Source of the DNA: Stictocephala bisonia
Lineage: Eukaryota; Arthropoda; Insecta; Hemiptera; Membracidae
Length of the DNA: 64,000 bases
Assembly: GCA_035578905.1 (NCBI GenBank)
Contig: JAQJVL010000742.1
Location: 231,001 to 295,000, forward strand
Direction of reading: 5' to 3'
The notes below the pieces were generated by a model. The model did not search any database. It saw nothing but the letters and a program-made list of their open reading frames with translations, and was not told the DNA's origin. This document shows positions 34,754 to 44,560 of this stretch, piece after piece (the stretch's first letter is position 1; every line of letters starts with the position of its first letter). The position numbers were made by a program, and so were the translations under genes.

Positions 34754-35059
34754 CTCAGAGTCACAACTAATCGCTCCTCTGCCTGGACTTGCTGTCGGAG
34801 GCGTAAATCTTTTCTTAGTGAGGCGATCTTTCACCCTATTTAAAATATAGTCAAATGTTTGGATTGACATTCTTGTGTATTCCTTGAAGCGTTCTTCATC
34901 TCTTCTTAAATTTGGAAAGAGATGGTGATATTCCCCAAACCTCCGTCTCTTTTTGTTTATGGCATGGACCCCGAAACGTCTTTTGCGCGACACTGGCACT
35001 CGTTTTTGCAGGGGACTGTCACACAACATTAACAAGTTAACCTCCTCGTCCGAATCCAT
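34754..35059 (-). pseudogene. Harbinger transposase, exon 1 (N-terminal)
   Basis: Starts at ATG 35059 (MDSDEEVNLLMLCDSPLQ), with FGVHAINKKRRRFGEYHHLF, MSIQTFDYILNRV and LTKKRFTPP, the usual N-terminal region of HARBI1-like transposases. A one-base frameshift near 34785 is needed to reach AEERLVVTLR and the donor CTGAG|GTAAGT at 34753, which then joins FLATGA in exon 2. The MADF exon 2 lies in the intron between the two transposase exons, on the opposite strand. Confidence 0.75.
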
Positions 35060-35197
35060 CTTTAATACTAGCCTGCTGGCACCGAGTGGCGGTTGTTTCA
35101 CCGCTCGTATTGTGGCCACCTCCGCCGCTCAGGTGCCGCTCTACTGCCGCCCGCCGCCCGCCGCTCGACGCTCACCGCTCGTATCGTGGCCGAGGCC

Positions 35198-36151
35198 TAA
35201 AGGAGTTTAGCATGCCAGATTTTTCAGATTCAGAGACCAGCTTATGTGGAAAAAGACATATGAAGTTGGGGGGGGGGGGGAGTAGATACCTACATCTGCC
35301 ATCGTACTTTCCCCCCTTAGAAAAATTATTATTACCTAATTATACTTGTGTACTTCCCACAATTGTTTGGATATAATATGATGTACAGTATGTATTTTGT
35401 ATGTAAAATACATGTACATGTATGTAAAAGTCTACGCATGTAAAACATTTGTAAGCAAATCTTAATAACTTCTTATACTGTACTAAACGTAGCTTTAAAT
35501 CGTAATCATGTGTTAAATATATCCCAAAATAAATGTATAGGAATAATATTATTTTAATATTCAAATAAAATTAAAATAAATAGAACCTTTGCTGCTATAC
35601 TATAAGAGCATTTCAATTAGAATTTATGAGATACATCATAAACAATTTGTAGATTAAATGTTTTCATAATTTAAAATTTTATGATTAGTGTAAATGTACA
35701 TAAGAATAGTTACAATGTACAAGAATTATCTGTAAAATAGTTTTTTTAATGTGTATGTTTTTATATGTTCGCTAAAATAGTGTAAGTTAAGTATTAAAAT
35801 AATAATATTCATTTTTTATAAGTGGTGGTTTTCCGTGCGTCTTCTACAGTTGAAAAGGTTTTCTCAATAATTTCCCGTAAACCACGAGCAATGCGAGTGT
35901 TATTGATAGACAGACGGAAATTGAAAAATGAGGCTCCGTTTTGGTTTTCACGAATAGTGTGTTAAATTAAAAGGTATACAAAAGGCTAAACATCATCGCA
36001 TATGAAAATGTAAATTACTTTAATCCGTAACAGTGTTTTCATTGTAATTATTAAAATTTTATGTTTGACGTATTGTTTTTCATGTAAATGAACTAAAGTT
36101 AATTTGTCATTTTATGCTAGCTGAAGATAGATACGAGATCATTACTAAAGC
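35198..36151. other. Intron C-D stretch with possible transposase scrap
   Basis: Mostly AT-rich with no gene; 13 G in a row at 35268-35280. At 35824-35964 a plus-strand frame reads SSTVEKVFSIISRK, then RVLLIDRRKLKNEAPFW and a stop. The S-x-x-V-E-x-x-F-S pattern is weakly like the C-terminal dimerisation region of hAT transposases. I give this low weight. Confidence 0.35.
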
Positions 36152-36383
36152 GTGTCTCAACCTAAGTTGAGGCAAGCTACCTGACCGGAGGGGTAGACCA
36201 GGATAATGGCCGGGCCAGCCCGGCGAGTAAATCCCATTAGTCAAGCGTCGCCGAATGCACTACCTAAACACGGAAATGTAAGGGGTAGATTTGAAAATGT
36301 AATAAATGCGTTTTCTTATAAAAAGCGTTATACTGTATTTTTAGTCGTCAAAACACAAAAAATTGTGTGTTTGTCCCATGTTA

Positions 36384-37640
36384 ATCGGCCGACTTTCAGT
36401 GTTAAAAGCTAATGATATATTTTTTCAATATATCATCGTTAAAAATTACATGTTTTATTTTTAAAATGTAAATGTAACTATGTGGCTTTATATGATGGTA
36501 ATAGATAGTGTATTGCATTTGCCATTTAATGTGTGAGAAACTTTCTCTCTGTGTTTCGGAACTTAAGTGATTAAGATCGTTTTGCAGGCTTGAGACTGCC
36601 AGAGGCCGCATTAAAAGTTTTGGTCAATAAGAGCTTCGTCACATTTTTATTTTATTTTAAATTTTATTAGTTTTTTGTATTTTATAGTTTTTGTTTATTT
36701 TTGTTTATTTTTGTTTATTTTTGTTTTGTTTACTGTACACTGCTGTCTTCATTATGTTAATCTGGAGGAAGCCATTCGGCCAGGATTTCCTCTTCCTTTG
36801 CTGTTGCTCTCTGTTTCGGAATCACTAGAGTTGCCGAGTTTCACAAAAATGCGGTTTTCATCTGTAAAACTATCTACAGTGTTGTCCACTTGCCACAGTG
36901 CATCTTCCAGTTTCCTCACATGCTCCACAAACTTCTTCCATGTTTTGGGTGACAGGTTTGATATGTTATTGTTCAACATTTCTTCAGCATCATGAATGTT
37001 ATAAGAAACATTATGCAGTGCGACGTTGTTCTTCACTTGTGCCCATGCCAGTTCAATAGGATTCAAATCAGAGTGGTAAGGAGGTAATGGCTTCTTCCTG
37101 TTTACCTGGACGGAAGCCGGAAATCTCCAACAAATTCGCTTCTGCGAAAATATGAATCATTGAATACCCTGCGACAACGCCGTTTCCTAAATTATCGGCG
37201 TTTCCACTGGAAAAAGAGGAAATCATGGTGGAAGATTCAGACAACTTATGTAGCGTTATAAATATTTAATGCAACTGCATTCATCAATATGTTATAAATT
37301 TAACCATTGTACATGTGTAAAACTATAATGGAAAACTTTAAATATTTTAGAAGAAACAATGGGATAAAAAATAGGTGACGAAGATGTAATAGACTAAAAA
37401 TTAAAATATAGCCTACAGTTAAATATACAGTTTAATTTCTACAGTTTATTTATATACATTATCATACATTTATTTCTATTATATTATAATATATATTTGT
37501 TGTATTTATTATATTTTATTTTTATACAGTACATTTATATACATTTTAAAATAGCCAAATTTAAATTTTAAAAATACAACATGTAATTTTTAACGATGAT
37601 ATATTGAAAAAATATATAATAGCACTGAAAGTCGGCCGAT
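36384..37640. mobile_element. Tc1/mariner-like element nested at a piggyBac end
   Basis: Terminal inverted repeats ATCGGCCGACTTTCAGTG (36384-36401, complement 37623-37640) run on with a small gap for about 95 bp. Flanked by TA on each side, within TTAA. Contains a transposase fragment on the minus strand and a run of TTTGTTTATTT repeats near 36690-36728. Because TTAA flanks would also fit a piggyBac, the class rests on the transposase fragment. Confidence 0.65.
36752..37100 (-). pseudogene. Tc1/IS630-type transposase C-terminus
   Basis: Minus-strand frame: KKPLPPYHSDLNPIELAWAQ and onward VKNNVALHNVSYNIHDAEEM, SPKTWKKFVEHVRKLE, to a stop at 36752. The S-D-L-N-P-I-E-x-x-W motif is the third catalytic block of the DDE_3 (Tc1/mariner/pogo) family, where the Glu binds metal. 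The upstream half of the enzyme is not readable, so only the last part is left. Confidence 0.75.
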
Positions 37641-37643
37641 TAA

Positions 37644-40638
37644 AACCTTCCGTCGGGCGCATCGCGGAGTTTTTCTCCGGGTCAACACGTTTTACACTAG
37701 TTTGCGAGCTGCAGCCCTGTAGCTAGCCATACTTCACGAGCCTCCTTCTAGGAACATATTACGTATTGTCTCATCCCCTCCACTGTCCTTGGCTTCAGTG
37801 GTGAATCGTTTCCCGTGAGGTCTGGAGCATTTCTCCGTTATCGCCCGTTCGCGTCTTTATAGTCCGGACAATTCCTCCATGTGCGCCCTTTGCTGTATAT
37901 ATAAACCAATAATTTTGTAAATATTTATTTTGTTTTTTATGTGAGTTTTGTGTTACCTATTAGCCTGTTTTGTGTTCAATTGACTTGTTACCATGAATAC
38001 TGCAGAACGGAACAGAATATCTAGCTTATTGGACAGTGTTGAAAGGGAAAAAAATGTGGGGAACCATAATGTAGAGCATAGACCAACAGGAGCATTTGTT
38101 AGAGAACTATTTGCAAATAGTGATGAAGAGGATATAAATTTAGATGATATTGGTGTAGAAGAACTTCGTAATGAAGAACTTGGTGATAATGATGAGATAC
38201 GTGATCATGAAGACGAAAATGAACAAGATGTGTTACCTGAGTCTATAATTGTCACTGATTTCGAAGATTTGGAAGCTATACCCTTATCAAGGCGTTTGAC
38301 AGAAAATATACTGCCAATCAATGGAAAACTGGCATATATAAGTAAAAGTCGTGATATGTTATGGGACGTAGAACCTGATCTTCAAGGGCGAACTCCAAAC
38401 AGAAATATTTTATGAATGAGGATGGGGCGAGTTATTAGATTAGCCGCAGATGCAAACACGCCTATCGAAGTATGGGACAAGTTTATTCCAGAACCCATTA
38501 TTCAAGAAATTGTTGACAATACTAATATTTGGATAGAAAGGAATAAAAACAAGTATGCTAGAGAACGAGACGCAAACCCTACAAATGCTCAAGAAATAAG
38601 AGCTGTGATTGGTTTATTATACATTGCGGGAGTGATGAAAAATTCTCATAGAATTTTAGAAGATCTTTGGGCTACAGATGGGACCGGTATTGAATTTTTT
38701 TCCAAGTGTAATGTCAATCAAAAGATTCAAGTTTATGCTCAGGTCCATAGGTTTGACAATGTACTAACACGTCGAGATAGAAAAGAACTAGACAACCTAG
38801 CTGCCATCAAATACTTATTCGAACAGTTTGTGGACAGCTGCCAAAAAAACTTTGCTGTCAGTGAGTTTGTTACCATCGATGAGATGTTGGAATATTTTCG
38901 TGGGCGCTGTAAGTTCCGTGCATATATGAAGAGTAAGCCTGCAAGGTATAGAATCATGGTATATGCACTTTTTTGTGCTAAGGCGTTTTATACGTACAAC
39001 CTAGAGGTTTATGTAGGAAAACAGCCTGAGGGACCATTTGATGTGATAAATTCAAGCAAGGAAGTTGTTTTACGTTTGATTGAACCTTTATCTGGCTCCG
39101 GTCGAAATGTCACTGTAGAACATTTTTTTACTTCAATTCCCTTGTGTTTCGAACTGTTGAATGATCACCGCATGACGCTAGTGGGAACAATAAGAGCAAA
39201 TAAACGAGAAATACCCAGTGTATCACTTCATGTAAAGCAACGACCTGTAGGATCTTCCATCTTTGCACATAGGAAAGAATGTACGATGGTATCATACCGA
39301 GCAAAAAAAAAAAAAAAAAAAAAAAAGACGAAAACGTCCTGCTGTTATCGTCTATGCATAACGATGCTACAGTTCATCAGAATGAATACACGACAACTTT
39401 TAGAAAACCAGAAATAATTTTATTCTACAACTGCAGTAAAGGATGTACAGCTAGAATAACAAGACGGTGGCCAATGAGATTGTTTTACTCTATTTTAGAT
39501 ATTGGAGCCCTCAACGCTTTTATTATATTCAAACAGAATCTTAACCAACCAAACATGAAAAGAAGGACCTTCATAAAAGATTTTGGCAAAGAACTTATGT
39601 GAAGATTATGTTCAGTCAAGAGTAACCCAAGTAGGACTTCTCTCAAAAGATAGAAAGAAGAGAATCTGTCAAATAATGGACCTTCAGATAGAGCAACAAC
39701 CAAACCTTGCTCCACCTCCTGATGACGTCGCTAAAGGAAGATCCCACATCTGTGACTATAGAAAAAATCGGCCGTCTACAACAAAATGTGTAAAATGCCA
39801 CTTTTTCATGTGCCGTGAACATTCTGCACCTGCATCATGTGTTCAGTGCAATGTCTCAGAGGATGAAGATGTCATGGACGTGAGCTCTGATGATACCCTA
39901 CCGGACGTTTGATTATATGGGCATGACTCTTGAATACATAAGCAGGTGATACAGTTGTGCAAGTTATTATTTGTGTGATTTTAATTTTTATTATTATTTT
40001 TATACTTAGTTTTAAAGTTTCATAACATATGTTTCTAATAGGTATTTGATCTTACAATTTCAATATAATGTACCTGTTATTTATGATATTTTATTATTTT
40101 TGTAGGTTGATATAATTTTTTCTTTTATTTGATCGTACAATTTCCATATTTTTCACGATTTACCTAAGAAGTAATATTTAGTAAGTGTAATGTTAGTAGT
40201 ATAATATAGTAGTATAATAAGTAGTAGTATAATATTAGTAATATTTTCAAGTATTTTATTTGTTTTTTAGATTCATAGCATATTTCACATTTATTTGATA
40301 ACTTTCATTTCATTTATCTTATAGAGTCTATTGTTTTATTAAATTAATGAATTTACAAATTATATTATCATATAAGATTATGTTTTGTTATTTTTTATTA
40401 AATTTCACAATGTTATTACGATATTTTACAATTATTTTATGACGTTATGTTTGTAATTTTTTTTACATTTTTACTGAAATGTTTTAGTCAGGAAAACTTT
40501 CTAAAGCAAAATACCATGTACAATGATAATAGACAATAAACAGATGTTTCTTTATTCATTTGGTTTTTATTTTGTATTATGGAGAAAAACTCCGTGAGCG
40601 CCCGATCGTGTTTTGAATTCACTGCGCCCGATGGAAGG
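37644..40638 (+). mobile_element. piggyBac-family transposon, 3.0 kb
   Basis: Flanked by TTAA at 37640-37643 and 40639-40642, the target of piggyBac. The ends share CCTTCC(G/A)TCGGGCGC and, further in, CGGAGTTTTTCTCC; the left end has two extra A after TTAA. It contains one transposase gene on the plus strand with several lesions. Both TTAA sites adjoin the 233-bp inverted arms of the host palindrome. Confidence 0.82.
37993..39912 (+). pseudogene. piggyBac transposase, broken
   Basis: Starts ATG 37993 with an acidic N-terminus. TGA at 38413-38415 interrupts it, then IEVWDKFIPEPIIQEIVDNT and the DDE core: FVTIDEMLEYFRGRC (first Asp), VTVEHFFTSIPLC, where family members have V-D-N-F-F, so the second Asp is changed to Glu. 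A 24-A run (39303-39326) shifts the frame, and near the third site YNCSKGCTARITRRWPM lacks the usual G-V-D block. Another frame change near 39595 leads to the C-terminal Cys-rich zinc region (CDYRKNR, CVKCHFFMCREH, CVQC). It is a cut-and-paste enzyme, now inactive. The poly-A run could be a sequencing error; the lost Asp residues are not explained that way. Confidence 0.85.
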
Positions 40639-40871
40639 TTAACATGGGACAAACACACAATTGTTTGTTTTTTGATGACTAAAAATACAGTATAATGCTT
40701 TTTATAAGATAACGCATTTATTACATTTTCAAATTTATCCCTTACATTTCCGTGTTTAGGTGGTGCATTCGGCGACGCGTGACTAATGGTATTTACTCGC
40801 CGGGCCGGCCCGGCCATTATCCTGGTCTACCCCTCCGGTCAGATAGCTTGCCTCAACTTAGGTTGAGACAC

Positions 40872-42374
40872 CGTTTAACAGTCTCTTTATTGTTGTTGTT
40901 AATTAGCAGTAATTTTGGCTTACTGCATTGAAAAACAGCTTATTCAAAAGCTTCATAAACAGGTCTGTTATTTTCCATTTGATTGTATATTTTAAAATTA
41001 AAAAAGTGTAATTTGGCATGATTTTAATTTCTTTTATATGGTGTTTATTTACATAAACTTAATTTATAAACAACATTTTGGCTTAATATAACTAATAAAT
41101 TTTTCTCAGCAAAGATCTCTGAAAGAAATTAAACAAAATGTCATTGAACAATAAATGTAAAACTATACAAGTTGGTTTAGAGATTAAAATACGTTATTTA
41201 TATGTGTATGGAGTAAAAAATAATAGCTAAAAGGCTCAATATTTATCGAGACAGAACTTCCTTCTTATTTCGGAAAATTTGAACAATAGTGAATAGTAGT
41301 TTTGTATCCAACTAGCTAATAAACAAAAAACTGGCTTAAAGACAATCTTCTTTCCTCTAGTTTTTATCATGTACTGTCCTAATCCAAATTAAATGGAAGA
41401 CATTTTAAAGAGAAATATGCCCATCACTCTCACGTAGACTGTTGTTCTGATTTACAGCAATGAAAAGTCAAGAACGGAAAACAAAATATGTGTAGGTAAT
41501 ATTTGGAGATTTCTACAAAACAACAGCAAAACAAATATTAAAACACACGAGGGTCTGATTTGTAACTTATAAAATCTACCCCGTCCAGGAATGAGAATCA
41601 GGATAAGACTGAGTGATCGCAGTCCTGGATTCCTGTGATATTCCTAGGCTGGCAGAAACAACAGTGTGAGTGAATGGTTTGTCTGGGTCCTGAGAATAGT
41701 CGTTCTATTCAAGGTCCACGACAGTAGAGTGACGAAAGCCCTATTAAAAGTTAAGCCCAATGTTAATTTGTATGAATTAAAGCTACTTTTACGTAAAATG
41801 TTATACACAGAACTTTTGGACATATCATGATTGACTTCAGCCAATCTGAGCATTTCATTAGGGTTCTCAATGAATTACTGAACAACTTCTACAGTCTATC
41901 TGTCACACTTGATAGACAACAGGAGGGAGATCAGACATTTCCAATAGTTACAAAACAATGTGCTGTTCTAGTAACTGTCAATTTTGATATTGGGTTACGG
42001 TTAAGAATGGATGGTTGAATAGATGTTGAGCTTCACTGTGAGACCGTCCCAATCTCGCATCATCAATATGGTACTCTTTCACCAAGATAAACAAAAACTA
42101 AGTTTTCAACTTAAAACGTTTAGTGGTTACTTTCCTGATGAGTAAAAAGTTACTAATGACAAAAGCTTGAAGCATGAATGACCTACTATCAGTCACAGGT
42201 AGTCATATCTCGGCTCATTAATCCCTTGTTTGTTTTACTTTCGATCCTTCTAAGGAATATGGAACGTATAGTTCTAAAACAGGAAATCGTACAATGTTTG
42301 TTTCTATTAAGGTACAAATTAAACAGCTCGTCAGTTCATTTTTTACAGTTCTTTATTGTTAGTTCAAGTCATCT
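40872..42374. other. Intron C-D stretch with mariner-like remnant
   Basis: AT-rich intron. The only structure seen is the transposase scrap listed at 41700-42060 on the minus strand. Confidence 0.45.
41700..42060 (-). pseudogene. Mariner-like transposase N-terminal scrap
   Basis: A minus-strand frame has MLRLAEVNHDMSKSSVYNIL followed by RKSSFNSYKLTL. This resembles the helix-turn-helix and following F-x-P-Y-K-L segment of insect mariner-type transposases. Text upstream is shifted and broken; text downstream no longer matches. A short decayed relic. Confidence 0.45.
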
Positions 42375-42378
42375 TTGA

Positions 42379-42999
42379 CCCTTTCCATCCCAACGTCCGG
42401 TTTTCCAGACGATCGATAAATGTTCTAAAAATCCCAGCGTTCGGTTTTCCGGACGTTCAGAAATAATATTTTTTAAATATTTAATAACTCGAAATATTTA
42501 TATTAATCATATAGAAATGTTTGGTATAACATTTTCTATTATAAAAACACTAATTTGTTACGATATAATGCTTTATTACTGTACCACACAACTTGTATTA
42601 TTTTGTTGGCTTTGTTTTGCATTAACAGCTGTGTTGATTTTCGTCATATGTGATCGTCAGCTGAGGTTAATTATTTCTTGACTGATGTGACGGTTTGTGT
42701 AGTATGGGAGTTAAAAATTAGAAAAAATTAAACTTAGTACGTTGCAAATAAGTGATAAAAAATCGCTAATATGACGAGAGTGATGAATCATATATGGCTT
42801 AACTGTTATGCGTAGGATAAAAAATCCTAACGCAGTGTTTTTGAAAAAGAGCCATAACACTTTTAATTTTAAACATAGCATTGTGAAATGTGAATTTATT
42901 TGAAGATAACTAAATGGTGTTTTAAATAGTGTTATTAGCTCTGGTCAATGAATTTTTTTAGTGCCATTCATAACGCAACAAACTCAAAAGGGGTTTCAA

Positions 43000-43055
<56 letters not shown>

Positions 43056-43289
43056 CAAACAAATTTAAATTTTGTTAATTAGTTTTTTATATTTTATGTT
43101 ACAGATAACATCTTTAGGCAACTAATGAAAATAAAAATAATACATTTGCTTCATAAGTAGATTTTTTTAAATTTTTTAGTAAAGTACAACAAAATCGACA
43201 AAAAGATCCTGGGATTTTTAGGTATGTCAAATATGAAAATACCTGGGATTTTTTGAACAACTTTTTTTAAATGTCTGGGATGGAAAGGG
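42379..43289. mobile_element. piggyBac-like MITE, 911 bp
   Basis: The ends are CCCTTTCCATCCCA (42379) and its complement TGGGATGGAAAGGG (43289), similar in style to piggyBac ends. They are flanked on both sides by TTGA (42375-42378 and 43290-43293), a 4-bp target duplication one base off the usual TTAA. Inside, GTTCGGTTTTCCGGACG occurs as a subterminal motif and an (AT)n run lies at about 43006-43051. No coding capacity, so it must have been moved by another element's transposase. Confidence 0.75.
43006..43051 (+). repeat. (AT)n microsatellite
   Basis: An uninterrupted AT run inside the MITE at 42379-43289. Confidence 0.95.
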
Positions 43290-43706
43290 TTGAACAGCTA
43301 CCATTTCCAACTAAGTTGTCTGTTTGAGGTCGTGTTTGCGGCATTGTACTTTAATATTAAAGACCTTTAATATTATTTGCATATAAACCTATGCTTATAT
43401 TTAGGATTTTCTTCTGACTGTAGCGGGCGTCCCCCTAAGGAGGTTGAGGGTCACTGAACTATATGTTGAAGTATGATTTTATGTCCAGTAACTTGGTACC
43501 TGGCCAAAAGTTAAACATTATTTTTTTAGAATTAGAAAGATTATAAATCATGTTAATTTGGATAGTGCAATTCATAAATTAATCATCGTAGGTGAACATA
43601 ACAAAATAAATGAGCCATTGAGAGGTTTACGTCCTTACTTTAAGCAAACCATTACTTATTAACTAAAAAGTTAATTTAAGTAATTTAACTTTTATGTTTA
43701 TCTCAC

Positions 43707-43911
43707 CTCTGTTCTCCTTAGTTTTGCTAAGGATCGTGTAAAGAATGCAAGAATAAACGTAGGTGATGACGATTAGTGGAAAAAAATACATAGCGATTAC
43801 ACAAAATAGGTTGTAGAGAACTTCATTCGACAAGGACGAGAAGTAGTTGAAAGACACACACTGGTGGAACTCGGGATACTCCGGGTGTTGGGACACGTGG
43901 AACACGACACT
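43707..43911 (-). CDS. Receptor exon C, second outer loop and helix 5
   Basis: Acceptor GTGTTTCAG at 43920-43912. The frame reads SVVFHVSQHPEYPEFHQ, C211 in CVSFNYFSS (the outer-loop Cys that normally bonds to helix 3), then helix 5 LYNLFCVIAMYFFPLIVITY and SCILYTILSKTKENR. It ends with G before donor GTGAGA at 43706, phase 1, matching exon D. 205 bases = 68 codons + 1. Four partial copies of its first 80 bases and acceptor lie just upstream in the intron. The exon joins the Q of exon B to give CSLPQ-SVVFHV, as expected in the family. Confidence 0.9.
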
Positions 43912-44560
43912 CTGAAACACCACGGGGTACATACATGAGAAGAGAATACGATGAATTAATTCATCTGCAGTTTAATCTTCGAATTATCTGCAGCACATCC
44001 ATCACAGTTGACGAGAAGTAGTTGAAAGACACACACTGGTGGAACTCTGTATACTCTGGGTGTTGGCAGACGTGGAACACGACACTCTGAAACACCACGG
44101 GCTACATGAGAAGAAAATACTATGAATATCTTGTTCTACGAATTATCTGCAGCACATCCATCACAGTTGACGAGAAGTAGTTGAAAGACACACACTGGTG
44201 GAACTCTGTATACTCTGGGTGTTGGCAGACATGGAACACGACACTCTGAAACACCACGGGCTACATGAGAAGAAAATACTATGAATATATTGTTCTATGA
44301 ATTATCTGCAGCACATACATCACAGTTGACGAGAAGTAGTTGAAAGACAAACACTGGTGGAACTCTGTATACTCTGGGTGTTGGCAGACGTGGAACACGA
44401 CACTCTGAAACACCACGGGGTACATTAGAAGAAAATACGATGAATATATTGTTCTACGAATTATCTGCAGCACATCCATCACAGTTGACGAGAAGTAGTT
44501 GATAGACACACCCTGGTGGAACTCGGGATATTCTGGGACGTGGAACAACACGGAGTACAT
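43912..44560 (-). repeat. 160-bp tandem copies of the exon-C acceptor region (4 units)
   Basis: Four units begin with AATTATCTGCAG at about 43981, 44141, 44300 and 44460, period 160 bp. On the minus strand each holds intron end, the GTGTTTCAG acceptor, and about 27 codons of exon C (SVVFHVCQHPEYTEFHQ, CVSFNYFSS), then departs to TVMDVLQIIRRT instead of helix 5. The last unit (44460 side) lacks part of the exon text and the CAG acceptor. They lie in the intron before the true exon and offer decoy acceptors. Splicing into one would give a truncated or altered loop. Confidence 0.88.

Larger units (their letters stand above)
31133..35197. mobile_element. PIF/Harbinger DNA transposon, 4.1 kb
   Basis: The terminal inverted repeats begin GGCCTCGGCCACGATACGAG at 31133 and end with its complement at 35197, then continue as GC-rich GAGCGG/GGGCGG text for about 45 bp. 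The flanks are TTA on the left and TAA on the right, close to the 3-bp TWA target of Harbinger but not identical. Inside are the two genes typical of the group: a DDE transposase (minus strand) and a Myb-like/MADF accessory protein (plus strand). A weaker second copy of the terminal motif lies inside each end (31232-31262 and 35100-35130). Both genes are damaged. Confidence 0.88.
36152..40871. mobile_element. Nested transposon cluster with 233-bp inverted arms
   Basis: The outer arms are exactly 233 bp each (36152-36384 and 40639-40871), inverted copies with about 90% identity, starting GTGTCTCAACCTAAGTTGAG and meeting the inner elements at CATGTTAA. Without the inserts the arms would form one long palindrome centred on CATGTTAACATG. 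Simplest reading: a 462-bp foldback element whose central TTAA was hit by a piggyBac (37644-40638), whose left TTAA was in turn hit by a Tc1/mariner-like element (36384-37640). The alternative is that the arms are part of the piggyBac itself. Confidence 0.75.

Noticed and set aside
36206..36412. Matching small ORFs (MAGPARRVN...) in the two 233-bp arms, here and at 40488-40817
   Set aside because: Both arms are copies of one inverted repeat, so both carry the frame; the differences include many amino-acid changes and no coding signal.
43978..44560. Exon-C copies as alternative full exons for mutually exclusive splicing
   Set aside because: They lose the helix-5 codons and lack an obvious donor in frame, so they cannot replace exon C.
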